This document shows positions 1-7,099 of a DNA stretch of 14,010 bases, one piece after another. Source of the stretch: Clostridia bacterium (lineage in GTDB: Bacteria; Bacillota; Clostridia; Oscillospirales; CAG-272); the NCBI GenBank assembly GCA_017452335.1, contig JAFTMP010000059.1, forward strand, positions 1-14,010, in the 5' to 3' direction. The notes under the pieces are model-generated. The model was not told the DNA's origin and did no database searches. It saw only the letters and a list, made by a program, of their open reading frames with translations. Within the stretch, counting starts at the first letter, position 1. The number at the start of each line of letters is the position of its first letter. A program made the translations under genes and the position numbers.

Positions 1-972
1 GTCCTTGCCGTCGGGATCGCCGATGATGAACATGCCGTCTCTTTAATGATCCCAGTGACCGGAGATTCTGTAAAGATCGGGCTTTGCCATAAAGGGGGTC
101 ATGGTGGGGATCCAGCCGCGCTTTGCTTCCTCGTCCTCCACGAATCTCTGAAGGATCCGAAGAACAGTAGCGCCCTTGGGCAGCATAATGGGCAGTCCCT
201 GTCCCACCACGTCGGAGGTGGTGAAGTATTCAAGCTCTCTGCCAAGCTTGTTGTGGTCTCTCTTCTTGGCTTCTTCCACAGCGGCAAGGTGGGCGTTAAG
301 CTCATCCTTGGTGGGGAATGCGGTGCCGTAGATTCTCTGCAGCATCTTGTTGTTGGAGTTGCCTTCCCAATAAGCGCCGGTGCAGGAGGTCAGCTTAAAG
401 GAGCGCACTGCGGCGGTGGAGAAAAGGTGGGGACCTGCGCACAGGTCGGTAAATTCACCCTGGCGGTAGAAGGAAATTTCCTCGCCCTCGTCAATTCTTT
501 CGATGAGCAGCTCCTTATAGGGCTCGTTCATCTCTTTTACCAGCGCAAGAGCCTCATCCTTGGGCAGAACGAAACGCTCGATCTTTAAGTTTTCGCTGAC
601 GATCTTCTTCATTTCCTTTTCGATCTTGGTAAGCTGTTCGGGACCGAAGGTTACCTCGGAATCGAAATCGTAGTAGAAGCCGCTGTCAATGGCGGGACCG
701 ATGGTCAGCTTGGTTTCGGGGAAGAGACGCTTTACTGCCTGCGCCATGATGTGGGCGGCGGTGTGGCGGAAGACCTTTCTGCCTTCTGCATCCTTGAAGG
801 TCAGAGGGAAGATGCGGTCACCCTCCTTTACGGGGGTGGTGAGAGCAACGGTGTTGCCGTTGACATTTGCGGCAAGCACCTCACGAGAAATCAACTCTGC
901 TTCCTTGAGTGCGTCATACGCGGTGATGGGAGAAGAAACTTCAAATTCCTGCTCGTTGATCAAAACTTTCAT
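1..972 (-). CDS. thrS: Threonyl-tRNA synthetase, N-terminal part; in-frame TAA at codon 310, and frame runs off the window
   Basis: ThrS charges tRNA-Thr with threonine in the cytoplasm. From the ATG at 970-972 the protein shows an N-terminal TGS domain (about residues 1-62), then the editing domain with the zinc-type motif HTAAH and the later FTDLCAGPH, and then the start of the class II catalytic core (GLPIMLPKG, SGHWDH). The start is set by AAAGGAG at 980-986, seven bases before ATG, and by homology beginning at MKVLI; an upstream in-frame extension to 1107 would lie in the T-box leader. Right after SGHWDH the frame has TAA (43-45) where the family has a conserved Tyr, and then continues in the same frame with ThrS-like sequence (RDGMFIIGDPDGKD) to the window edge. 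The usual length is about 640 residues; the stop would leave 309. TAA also ends ffh, khpA and secG here, so recoding is unlikely. It is a nonsense mutation or a base error. Family assignment is certain; functional state is not. Confidence 0.93.
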
Positions 973-1033
973 AATATAACTCCTTTCGGTGGATGGAAAT
1001 GCTTGTTTTCTCCTTTTTTCGGGGCAAGAAAAC

Positions 1034-1074
1034 AAAAAAGCCTTCCCCCGGACCATCGTCCGTCGGGGTGAGGC
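1034..1074 (-). terminator. T-box-controlled intrinsic terminator
   Basis: On the minus strand a GC-rich hairpin (1040-1074) starts with GCCTCACCCC and ends with GGGGGAAGGC, and is followed directly by six T (1034-1039). Its 5' arm contains the antiterminator strand CACCCCG, as expected of a T-box terminator. Confidence 0.9.
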
Positions 1075-1254
1075 ATCTTGAAAAAACAAGCTTCCGCACG
1101 GTTCCACCCGAGTGTTTCACTCATTAAAAAATATTCATCATAAGCCGCGGGTGGTACCGCTTTTTCTCCTTCCGTGCGACACTTTCACCTGGCTGCCGCT
1201 CTCTGAAACGGGGTGCGAAAAGGGCTTGTTCCGTGACCGTTCAAAAAATAGAAC
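1034..1254 (-). promoter_or_regulatory. T-box riboswitch (threonine) controlling thrS
   Basis: The leader RNA senses uncharged tRNA-Thr and decides between termination and readthrough into thrS. Seen on the minus strand: a stem I segment with CAGAGAGC and then GGTGAAAG (about 1180-1206), a small stem GAGTG-AAA-CACTC (1110-1122), and the T-box CGGGTGGAACCGTG (1097-1110). The strand CACCCCG (1064-1070) pairs with it as antiterminator (CGGG/CCCG and GTG/CAC flanking the TGGAACC bulge). The same CACCCCG strand is also part of the terminator stem, so the two folds exclude each other. The bulge TGGA fits a tRNA ending in UCCA, that is discriminator U. The specifier codon is not resolved by eye; Thr codons ACG (1173-1175) and ACC (within 1152-1158) are candidates. 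Thr specificity is mainly inferred from the downstream gene. Confidence 0.93.
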
Positions 1255-1260
1255 AGTGTT

Positions 1261-1289
1261 ATTTTAGCACGAATCGTTCCTTTTGTCAA
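1261..1289 (-). promoter_or_regulatory. Sigma-A-type promoter of thrS
   Basis: On the minus strand there is a perfect -35 TTGACA (1284-1289), a 17-nt spacer and -10 TAAAAT (1261-1266). Transcription would begin near 1254, just ahead of the T-box stem I. Confidence 0.9.
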
Positions 1290-1361
1290 GAAGATTTTTT
1301 GAGGTAATTGCTTCTAAACGGATACAAAAATGAATTTTAAGTGAAATAATCACCTTTCCTC

Positions 1362-1390
1362 TTGACTTTAGGGCAAAAGATTGGTAAGAT
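1362..1390 (+). promoter_or_regulatory. Sigma-A-type promoter of the foldase lipoprotein
   Basis: -35 TTGACT (1362-1367), a 17-nt spacer and -10 TAAGAT (1385-1390) precede the gene at 1458. It is divergent from the thrS promoter, with about 72 bases between the two -35 boxes. The 5'UTR holds a modest imperfect hairpin at about 1404-1435. Confidence 0.8.
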
Positions 1391-1457
1391 AAGGGGGATC
1401 ATTGTCTGCACGCGAGGAATTTTTTCTCGGGCAGGCATCGGAAAGGAAAGAAATGAT

Positions 1458-2945
1458 ATGAAAAGATTTTTTGCGTTAATATTGGCGCTGGTGATGGTTT
1501 GTGCCGTGGCGGCAGGCTGTTCAAATAAGACGACCACTACAGCCAAGGACCCTTTGGCTGTGGATGAAGAAACACAAAAGCTCTACGATACCGTGGTGCT
1601 GACTGTGAACGATACAGAGATCACTTACGAGCTGTACAGATATTACTATCATACCTTTTACGCGGCAATGACGGAAGAGGATCCCGATTGCTTCAAGGAA
1701 GAGGGGGCGCTCAAGGAGCTGCAGGATGCGGTTCTCGGTGAGATCAAAATGATGGTTGCGGTCAGAGAGCTGGCAGAGAAATACGGGATCGAGCCCACAG
1801 AGGAAGAGCTGAAAGAGATCGAGACCTATGTTTCTTCTCTGAAGTCCTACATGGGCGACAGCTTTGCTACCACCTTGAAAAATCAGTACACAACCGAGAA
1901 GGTCCTCACCGAAATGCTGGTTTTTGAGCAGTATATTTATGCTGGACTTTATGAGTACTTCGTAGAAGAAGGCAATAAAGCAATTGATATGTCCGATGAG
2001 GCGGTTGCAAAGTTCATTGAGGACTACAATTGCGTTGTGCATATTCTGCTCAGCGAGGATCGTTATGATACCAAGGAGAACCTTGAAAAGGTGGCGGGTC
2101 TTTTGCGCGAGTTGGTGCTGAAGGCAGAGAATGCATCGGTTTCCATTACGAAGGACAGCGCGCTGAGCGATGCAGTGGCGGCACTGGAAGAGTTTACCGC
2201 AGCGTATGAAGAAGCAAAGGGACAGATGTCCTATATCGGCGGACTTTCTGTGTATATCGACCGCTTGAATGCCATCAAGGCAGAACTGCAGGCAGATGCA
2301 GACGAGCATCCTTCTATTGACTATTTAAAGAGCACTGCTGACAAGCTCTCGGGCGAAACTGCCATTATGGAGCTGAAGAATTTTGCAAGCGATTTGAAAA
2401 ACGAAGGAATCGGAGAAGATACGCTGACCGACTGGAATTTGGTATACACTGCCTATAATGACATGATGATCAAGGAGAAGGATGCATTTTCCCAAACAGA
2501 GGCAGAGTGGCCTTCCACCCAAAAGCAGGATGCGCTGTTGGCGCTGGAGCTGGTGGGCGCTATGCTGAAGGATCAGGGCAAGGACAGTAAGAGCAACACG
2601 CTGACACTGCTCTCCGAGAAGCTGGCAGATGCCTTCGTGGAGGTGACGCTGGTGTTTGGTGAAGACCAACAGGATCCCGAGAGAGGTGTGTACTTCCAAA
2701 AGGGAGAAACTGACGAAGCCTTTGAGAAAGCATATTTTGAGCTGGAACTGAATGAGGTCAGCCAGCCCGTTTATACCGAGTTTGGCTTGCATCTGATCCG
2801 CAAGGTACAGAAGGATCAGGACTATTTCAAGGATACCATGTATGCCTATTATGCAGGCGATAAAATGGTGATCGAGAAGGGTGAAAGCTATGAGGTGACC
2901 TTTGAGGAGATTTACGAAACGATCACCTTTGAAAATCTGAAATAA
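1458..2945 (+). CDS. Lipoprotein with parvulin-type (PpiC/PrsA-like) peptidyl-prolyl isomerase domain split by a helical insertion
   Basis: Predicted extracytoplasmic, membrane-anchored foldase for exported proteins, 495 residues. The ATG at 1458 is preferred because it follows AAAGGAAAG (1443-1450) and begins a lipoprotein signal (MKRFF, hydrophobic core, AVAAGC with Cys21); the in-frame TTG at 1362 lies in the -35 box. After a short Thr-rich linker comes a SurA/PrsA-like N-terminal region (about 45-190). The parvulin fold appears in two pieces: the first strand and helix at about 192-222 (VVHILLSED, His195), and the rest at about 382-450 (LLSEKLADAFVEV, VYFQKGE, NEVSQPVYTEFGLHLI). Between them lie about 160 mostly charged, probably helical residues not normal for the domain. 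The first half of the domain is the weaker match, so isomerase activity is uncertain; a chaperone role alone is possible. Monocistronic, with its own promoter and terminator. Confidence 0.85.
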   Translation: MKRFFALILALVMVCAVAAGCSNKTTTTAKDPLAVDEETQKLYDTVVLTVNDTEITYELYRYYYHTFYAAMTEEDPDCFKEEGALKELQDAVLGEIKMMVAVRELAEKYGIEPTEEELKEIETYVSSLKSYMGDSFATTLKNQYTTEKVLTEMLVFEQYIYAGLYEYFVEEGNKAIDMSDEAVAKFIEDYNCVVHILLSEDRYDTKENLEKVAGLLRELVLKAENASVSITKDSALSDAVAALEEFTAAYEEAKGQMSYIGGLSVYIDRLNAIKAELQADADEHPSIDYLKSTADKLSGETAIMELKNFASDLKNEGIGEDTLTDWNLVYTAYNDMMIKEKDAFSQTEAEWPSTQKQDALLALELVGAMLKDQGKDSKSNTLTLLSEKLADAFVEVTLVFGEDQQDPERGVYFQKGETDEAFEKAYFELELNEVSQPVYTEFGLHLIRKVQKDQDYFKDTMYAYYAGDKMVIEKGESYEVTFEEIYETITFENLK

Positions 2946-2956
2946 AATCTAAAAGC

Positions 2957-2995
2957 AAAAGCGTCGCTTGATTTTGAGGTTCAAGCGGCGCTTTT
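2957..2995 (+). terminator. Terminator hairpin after the foldase lipoprotein
   Basis: A 15-bp stem (2957-2971 with 2981-2995; arms AAAAGCGTCGCTTGA and TCAAGCGGCGCTTTT, one T-G wobble) with a 9-nt loop, 12 bases after the stop codon. The 3' arm ends in TTTT and a further T run (3006-3010) follows. The A/T-flanked stem could also act on the other strand. Confidence 0.7.
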
Positions 2996-3043
2996 CAGAT
3001 ACAAATTTTTAGAGACGAATATAAAAAAAGAAAAGCAGAGCAT

Positions 3044-3263
3044 GGCGTGATACTCCGTTAAGAGTATCACGCCAGCTCTATTCGCGGCACTTACAAGGTA
3101 AGTGCAGGCGAGTTCTATTGCTTTGCAGTGATATTCGGCTTTCGCCGAGTGATATTTGCTACGCAAGTTTAAGGCGAATAGAATACCACTGTGAGGCGAA
3201 GCCGAACGATATCACTGCCCATAAGGGCAATATCACTCTTTGCGAATGCAAAGAATATCACTT
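3044..3263. repeat. Intergenic array of palindromes built on a 9-nt AGTGATATT repeat
   Basis: The gene-free stretch 2946-3345 is filled by small inverted repeats. A perfect 12-bp hairpin (GGCGTGATACTC, 3044-3055 with 3062-3073) and an 8-bp hairpin (GCACTTAC, 3087-3094 with 3098-3105) come first. Then AGTGATATT occurs twice (3127-3135, 3148-3156), and its inverse occurs as AATACCACT (3182-3190, variant), GATATCACT (3208-3216) and AATATCACT (3229-3237, 3254-3262). Most neighbouring copies are separated by a short hairpin: CGGC/GCCG, TTGC/GCAA, GCCC/GGGC and CTTTGC/GCAAAG. Copies lie 21 to 26 bases apart. TCTATTCGC (3077-3085) also pairs with GCGAATAGA (3174-3182). Open frames across it look spurious. 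Function unknown. Confidence 0.75.
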
Positions 3264-3270
3264 ATTTAAA

Positions 3271-3324
3271 GCAGAGAAGAGAGAGTTTTACGGAATTTTG
3301 TTTCCGTATCGCTCTCTCTTCTGC
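3271..3324 (-). terminator. Long hairpin downstream of secG, probable terminator
   Basis: The outer arms GCAGAGAAGAGAGAG (3271-3285) and CTCTCTCTTCTGC (3312-3324) pair apart from a two-base bulge. Inside, TACGGAA (3289-3295) pairs with TTCCGTA (3302-3308). It lies 22 bases past the secG stop. The minus-strand tail is only TTTAAAT; the plus-strand side has TTTTGTCTTTTG, so it may work in both directions. Confidence 0.6.
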
Positions 3325-3345
3325 TTTTGTCTTTTGTCTAAAGAA

Positions 3346-3753
3346 TTACTTGGAAGCAGATTCCTCAAGGGATGCTTCTTCGGGAGATGCTTCGGGGGAA
3401 GCATCGGGTGTTCCTGCGGGGCTCTTATCTTCCTCGGGAGAAACAACGCTCTCGCTTGCCTCGGTGTCGGTGGGTTCGGGACCGTCAACATCGGGGGTGA
3501 TGATGTCTCTGTTCAGCACTGCCAACAGCACAACGATCACTACGAATACGATTGCAACGATGGTGGTTACTCTGGAAAGAGTGTCGGACAATTTCTTGCT
3601 CTTGGTCTTGCCGAAGGATGTTTCGGAGCCGCCGGCAATCGCACCGCTGAGCTTAGAGGACTTACCCTCCTGCATCAGAACTGCAATGGTCAGGAATACT
3701 GCGGCAAGGATCAGAATAGAGCCGATGATAATTTGTACAGAGGTTGGAATCAT
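3346..3753 (-). CDS. secG: Preprotein translocase subunit SecG with acidic C-terminal tail
   Basis: SecG is the small accessory subunit of the SecYEG channel in the cytoplasmic membrane and assists SecA-driven export. The 135-residue product has two hydrophobic segments (about 5-25 and 62-80). Between them is the family loop: VLMQEGKSSKLSGAIAGG, then FGKTKSKKLSDTLSR. The ATG at 3751-3753 is preceded by AAGAAAGGAAA. Family members are usually near 75-85 residues; here residues 86-135 add a tail rich in Ser, Pro, Ala and acidic residues (15 Asp/Glu against 2 Lys), with DASP/EASP/EEAS-like repeats and no hydrophobic segment. The gene has its own promoter and stands downstream of uvrA on the same strand. 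The SecG call is firm; the role of the tail is unknown. Confidence 0.93.
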   Translation of the reverse strand: MIPTSVQIIIGSILILAAVFLTIAVLMQEGKSSKLSGAIAGGSETSFGKTKSKKLSDTLSRVTTIVAIVFVVIVVLLAVLNRDIITPDVDGPEPTDTEASESVVSPEEDKSPAGTPDASPEASPEEASLEESASK

Positions 3754-3841
3754 GATTATTTCCTTTCTTTGGGATCTTTGGGAGCATTACAGTCCCGTAT
3801 ACACTTACGATCACCAGCGGTATCGTTAGTCACATGCCGAT

Positions 3842-3870
3842 ATTATAGCACAATTATACGCGGAATGCAA
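3842..3870 (-). promoter_or_regulatory. Promoter of secG
   Basis: On the minus strand a perfect -10 TATAAT (3842-3847) lies 17 nt after TTGCAT (3865-3870), a weak -35. The leader to the secG ATG is about 80 nt. I see no terminator between the uvrA stop and this promoter, so some readthrough from uvrA is possible. Confidence 0.7.
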
Positions 3871-3908
3871 GATGTTTTTTTGATTTTTTTCAAATAATTT
3901 GCAAGTAT

Positions 3909-6743
3909 TTACATTTTTTTCACAAGCAATTTTTGAAGGTAGGCGCCTGTGTGCGATTCTTTCACAAGAGCGATCTCTTCGGGCGTACCCGTTGCCACGA
4001 TGGTTCCGCCCCGCTGACCGCCCTCGGGACCAAGGTCGATGATGTGATCGGCAATTTTAATCACATCCAAATTGTGCTCGATGACCAAAACGGTATTGCC
4101 CGCATTTGCCAGGCGGTCAAGAATCTCGATGAGCTTTTTCACGTCGGCAGTGTGCAGACCCGTGGTGGGCTCGTCCAAAATATAAAAGGTCTTTCCGGTA
4201 TCGCGCTTGGCAAGCTCGGTCGCCAGCTTGACCCGTTGCGCTTCACCGCCCGAAAGGGTGGTGGCAGGCTGTCCGATCTTGATATATCCTAAACCCACAT
4301 CCTCCAGTGTTTTTAAAATTCTGGCAATGCGCGGCAGGTTTTCAAAGAAGGCTACACCCTCGGATACCGTCATTTCCAGTACATCGGAAATGCTCTTGCC
4401 CTTATAGCGCACCTCCAGCGTTTCCTTGTTGTAGCGCTGTCCCTTGCATACATCGCAGTTGACGTATACGTCGGGTAAGAAGTGCATCTCGATCTTTTTC
4501 ACGCCGTCTCCCTCACATGCTTCGCACCGTCCGCCCTTTACGTTAAAGGAAAAGCGTCCCGGACCGTAGGCGCGGCGCTTGGCGTCGGGTGTGGAAGCAA
4601 ACAGGTCGCGGATGGCAGAAAAGACGCCTGTGTAGGTGGCAGGATTGGAGCGGGGTGTTCTGCCGATGGGGGATTGGTCAATGCAGATCACCTTGTCAAG
4701 ATGCTCAAGACCCTCAATACCTTGATGCTTGCCGGGATAGGTGTACGCGCCGTTTAATTCCTTTGCCAGCACAGGATAGATGATGCCGTTGACAAGAGAG
4801 GATTTGCCCGAGCCCGAAACACCGGTCACGCAGGTCAGCTTTCCCAGGGGGATATCCACGTCGATCTTTTTCAGATTGTTTTGCTCTGCCCCCCGTACCT
4901 TCAAAGAGGCACCGTTTCCTTCTCTGCGCTTTTCGGGAACAGCAATGGTCTTTCTGCCCGAGAGATAGTCTGCCGTGATAGAATTTTTGTTTTTCAGCAG
5001 CTCCTTGGGGGTACAAGCCGCCACGATCTGTCCGCCGTGTACACCCGCACCGGGACCGATATCTACGATGAAATCGCCCTCCAGCATGGTTTCCTCGTCG
5101 TGCTCCACCACAATCACCGAGTTGCCCGCATCCCGCAGGTTCTTCAGCGCCCCGATGAGCTTGCCGTTGTCCCGCTGATGCAGACCGATGGAGGGCTCGT
5201 CCAGCACGTACAGCACGCCTGTGAGTGCGGAGCCGATCTGGGTTGCCAAACGGATGCGCTGTGCTTCACCGCCCGAGAGGGTTCCTGCGGTTCTTGTCAG
5301 TGTGAGGTATTCTAACCCCACGTTTTGTAAAAAGCTTAAGCGTGCACAAACTTCCTTGAGGATCCCTTCGGCAATGAGCTGTCTTTGCGCATCAAATTGC
5401 AGATCTTTTGTGAAGGTCAAGGCGTTTTCCACCGTCATTTCGCAAAACTCGTGGATGCTCTTGCCTCCCACCGTCACAGCCAAAATTTCATCCTTCAAGC
5501 GCCGTCCCTTGCAGGCGGGGCAGGGAATACTGCTGATAAACTGCTCGTAGTACTCGTTTCTGCCCATTTCATAACGCTGGTTGATCATGTTGACCAACCC
5601 CTCAAAGCGCACGTGTCCGTAACGGGTAATGCCCTCGTAGGTGCGTGCCACATTGTATTTTTCGGGCGCGCCCCACAACAGCACCTGCAGGGCTTTTTCG
5701 GAATATTCGCAAATAGGGGTGTCTAGGGTAAAGCCGTAGGTCTTGCCCACCGCCTCGTAAAGAGGACCGTTGTAGGTGTCCTCTGAAATGGTTTTAAAGC
5801 CGTTGACCGCTACCGCACCGCCTCGAAGTGAAAGGGAACGGTCGGGAATGATCTTTTCGGGAGCAAAAACAGTCTGCTCGCCAATGCCTGCACAGCGGGG
5901 GCAGGCGCCCATGGGATTATTGAAGGAAAACATGCGGGGAGAGAGCTCAATGCAGGAAAAGCCGTGCTCCTCGCAGGTGTAATTGAGGGAGAAATAGAGC
6001 TCCTTGCCCTCTTCCTCGTCTCTTGGCAGAACGCTGATGGCAAGAGCGCCGTCGGAAAGTGCCAGCGCATCCTCAACCGACCCGGTAAGACGGGAGCGTA
6101 CCCCCTCCTTTAGGATCAAGCGGTCCACCACGATCTCCACGGTGTGCCGCGCATTTTTGTCAAGCTCGATCTTTTCTTCAAGCTCGTAAAGATTGCCGTC
6201 GGCGCGCACGCGGGCGTACCCTTTTTTGCGCGCTTCCTCAAAGATCTTTTCATGCGTTCCTTTTTTGTCAAGCACCATAGGTGCCAGCACCAAAAAGCGG
6301 CTTCCTTGAGGAAGAGCGAGAATTTCATCCAAGATGCTGTCAATGGTGCGCTTGACGATCTCTTTGCCGCACACCGGGCAGTGGGGAATACCCGTGCGGG
6401 CGTAAAGCAAGCGCAGGTAGTCATAAATTTCGGTCACCGTGCCCACGGTGGAGCGGGGATTGCGGCTGGTGGTTTTTTGGTCGATGGAGACGGCAGGGGA
6501 AAGTCCCTCGATGCTGTCCACATCGGGCTTGTCGATCTGCCCCAAGAACATGCGGGCATAGGAGGAAAGACTTTCAACGAAGCGTCGATGACCCTCGGCA
6601 AACAGGGTATCAAAGGCAAGGGAGGATTTGCCCGAGCCCGAAAGACCTGTGAAGATCACTAACTTGTTGCGGGGGATGCGCACGTCCACGTTTTTTAAGT
6701 TGTGGACTCTGGCGCCTTTGATGGTAATATATTTTTGTTCCAT
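3909..6743 (-). CDS. uvrA: Excinuclease ABC subunit A (UvrA)
   Basis: UvrA is the damage-sensing ATPase of nucleotide excision repair; as a dimer it scans DNA and loads UvrB. Its 944 residues match the family length. It has two ABC modules: Walker A GLSGSGKSS (33-41) and GVSGSGKSS, signatures LSGGEAQRIRLATQ and LSGGEAQRVKLATE, and Walker B regions YVLDEPSIGLH and YILDEPTTGLH. An early CPVC pair lies in the ATP-binding I module. The finger ahead of SPRMFSFNNP reads C-x2-H then C-x2-C instead of four Cys, a variant I believe occurs in other Clostridia. The C-terminal finger is CEAC/CDVC with GGRCEACEGDG. The ATG at 6741-6743 follows AGAGG. The neighbours are uvrB upstream, separated by a repeat element, and secG downstream. 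I saw no clear promoter in the 65 bases before the start and no CGAAC-N4-GTTCG LexA box. Confidence 0.98.
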   Translation of the reverse strand: MEQKYITIKGARVHNLKNVDVRIPRNKLVIFTGLSGSGKSSLAFDTLFAEGHRRFVESLSSYARMFLGQIDKPDVDSIEGLSPAVSIDQKTTSRNPRSTVGTVTEIYDYLRLLYARTGIPHCPVCGKEIVKRTIDSILDEILALPQGSRFLVLAPMVLDKKGTHEKIFEEARKKGYARVRADGNLYELEEKIELDKNARHTVEIVVDRLILKEGVRSRLTGSVEDALALSDGALAISVLPRDEEEGKELYFSLNYTCEEHGFSCIELSPRMFSFNNPMGACPRCAGIGEQTVFAPEKIIPDRSLSLRGGAVAVNGFKTISEDTYNGPLYEAVGKTYGFTLDTPICEYSEKALQVLLWGAPEKYNVARTYEGITRYGHVRFEGLVNMINQRYEMGRNEYYEQFISSIPCPACKGRRLKDEILAVTVGGKSIHEFCEMTVENALTFTKDLQFDAQRQLIAEGILKEVCARLSFLQNVGLEYLTLTRTAGTLSGGEAQRIRLATQIGSALTGVLYVLDEPSIGLHQRDNGKLIGALKNLRDAGNSVIVVEHDEETMLEGDFIVDIGPGAGVHGGQIVAACTPKELLKNKNSITADYLSGRKTIAVPEKRREGNGASLKVRGAEQNNLKKIDVDIPLGKLTCVTGVSGSGKSSLVNGIIYPVLAKELNGAYTYPGKHQGIEGLEHLDKVICIDQSPIGRTPRSNPATYTGVFSAIRDLFASTPDAKRRAYGPGRFSFNVKGGRCEACEGDGVKKIEMHFLPDVYVNCDVCKGQRYNKETLEVRYKGKSISDVLEMTVSEGVAFFENLPRIARILKTLEDVGLGYIKIGQPATTLSGGEAQRVKLATELAKRDTGKTFYILDEPTTGLHTADVKKLIEILDRLANAGNTVLVIEHNLDVIKIADHIIDLGPEGGQRGGTIVATGTPEEIALVKESHTGAYLQKLLVKKM

Positions 6744-6808
6744 AATCCTCTGAAATGTTGAAATATTGATAAAAAACGGGTGTTGGGGGGAATGCGGAGA
6801 CAGACAAA

Positions 6809-7099
6809 AGTGCGGAGTGCGGAATGCGGAGTGCGGAGTTTTGGTAGCTTTTCTCGCAAAGCTCGAAAAGCAAATTAAATATCAACGTCTGTTCAAAAAC
6901 GCATATTTGTACTGCACAAGCGCGTTTTCAAAGGGTGCACCGCAAAACAGCGTTTTCAAAGCAAGTACAACGCAAAGCGGGGAACCAACATACTTTTATC
7001 ATTTTGGTTTTCGACCAATCGGTCGAAAACCTTCCAAAACTCCGCCAGAGTTCAAAACCGTGTCGGTTTTGAACTCGACCGCACTCCGAACTCCGCACT
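6809..7099. mobile_element. MITE-like inverted-repeat element between uvrB and uvrA
   Basis: The 384 bases between uvrA and uvrB hold no credible gene. They contain an element with ends 6809-6829 and 7079-7099 that are inverted copies matching at 19 of 21 bases (AGTGCGGAGT-type). A nested perfect 12-bp inverted pair follows (GCGGAGTTTTGG at 6833-6844 with 7034-7045). Inside are hairpins with stems of 7 bp (GCTTTTC, 6847-6871), 11 bp (GGTTTTCGACC, 7006-7031) and 12 bp (GAGTTCAAAACC, 7048-7076), and a 12-base direct repeat GCGTTTTCAAAG (6922-6933 and 6950-6961). No transposase and no clear target-site duplication is visible. Mobility is inferred from architecture only; it could be a fixed structured RNA region. 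Confidence 0.6.

Noticed and set aside
973..1107. In-frame N-terminal extension of ThrS to an ATG at 1105-1107
   Set aside because: The extension lies in the T-box terminator and leader, has no homology to ThrS, and the ATG at 972 has a proper AAAGGAG.
1145..1160. A plus-strand T-box riboswitch (GGGTGGTACCGC)
   Set aside because: No stem I, antiterminator partner, terminator or amino-acid gene belongs to it on the plus strand. It is better read as complementarity within the minus-strand leader.
1362..1457. TTG start at 1362 for the foldase lipoprotein
   Set aside because: It lies inside the -35 box and would bury the lipoprotein signal peptide that begins at 1458.
2981..3166. Minus-strand 61-codon open frame in the intergenic repeat array
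   Set aside because: It is made of the palindromic repeats, has no ribosome binding site and resembles no protein family.
3044..3263. CRISPR array
   Set aside because: The repeats are 9 nt, in both orientations, and the spacers are themselves palindromes; there are no cas genes.
3118..3897. Long plus-strand frames opposite secG (259 and 212 codons)
   Set aside because: They are antisense to the clearly coding secG and run through repeat DNA.
5930..6000. UvrA internal zinc finger with C-x2-H in place of C-x2-C
   Set aside because: His can serve as a zinc ligand, and I believe this variant is common in Clostridia, so it is not treated as damage or novelty.
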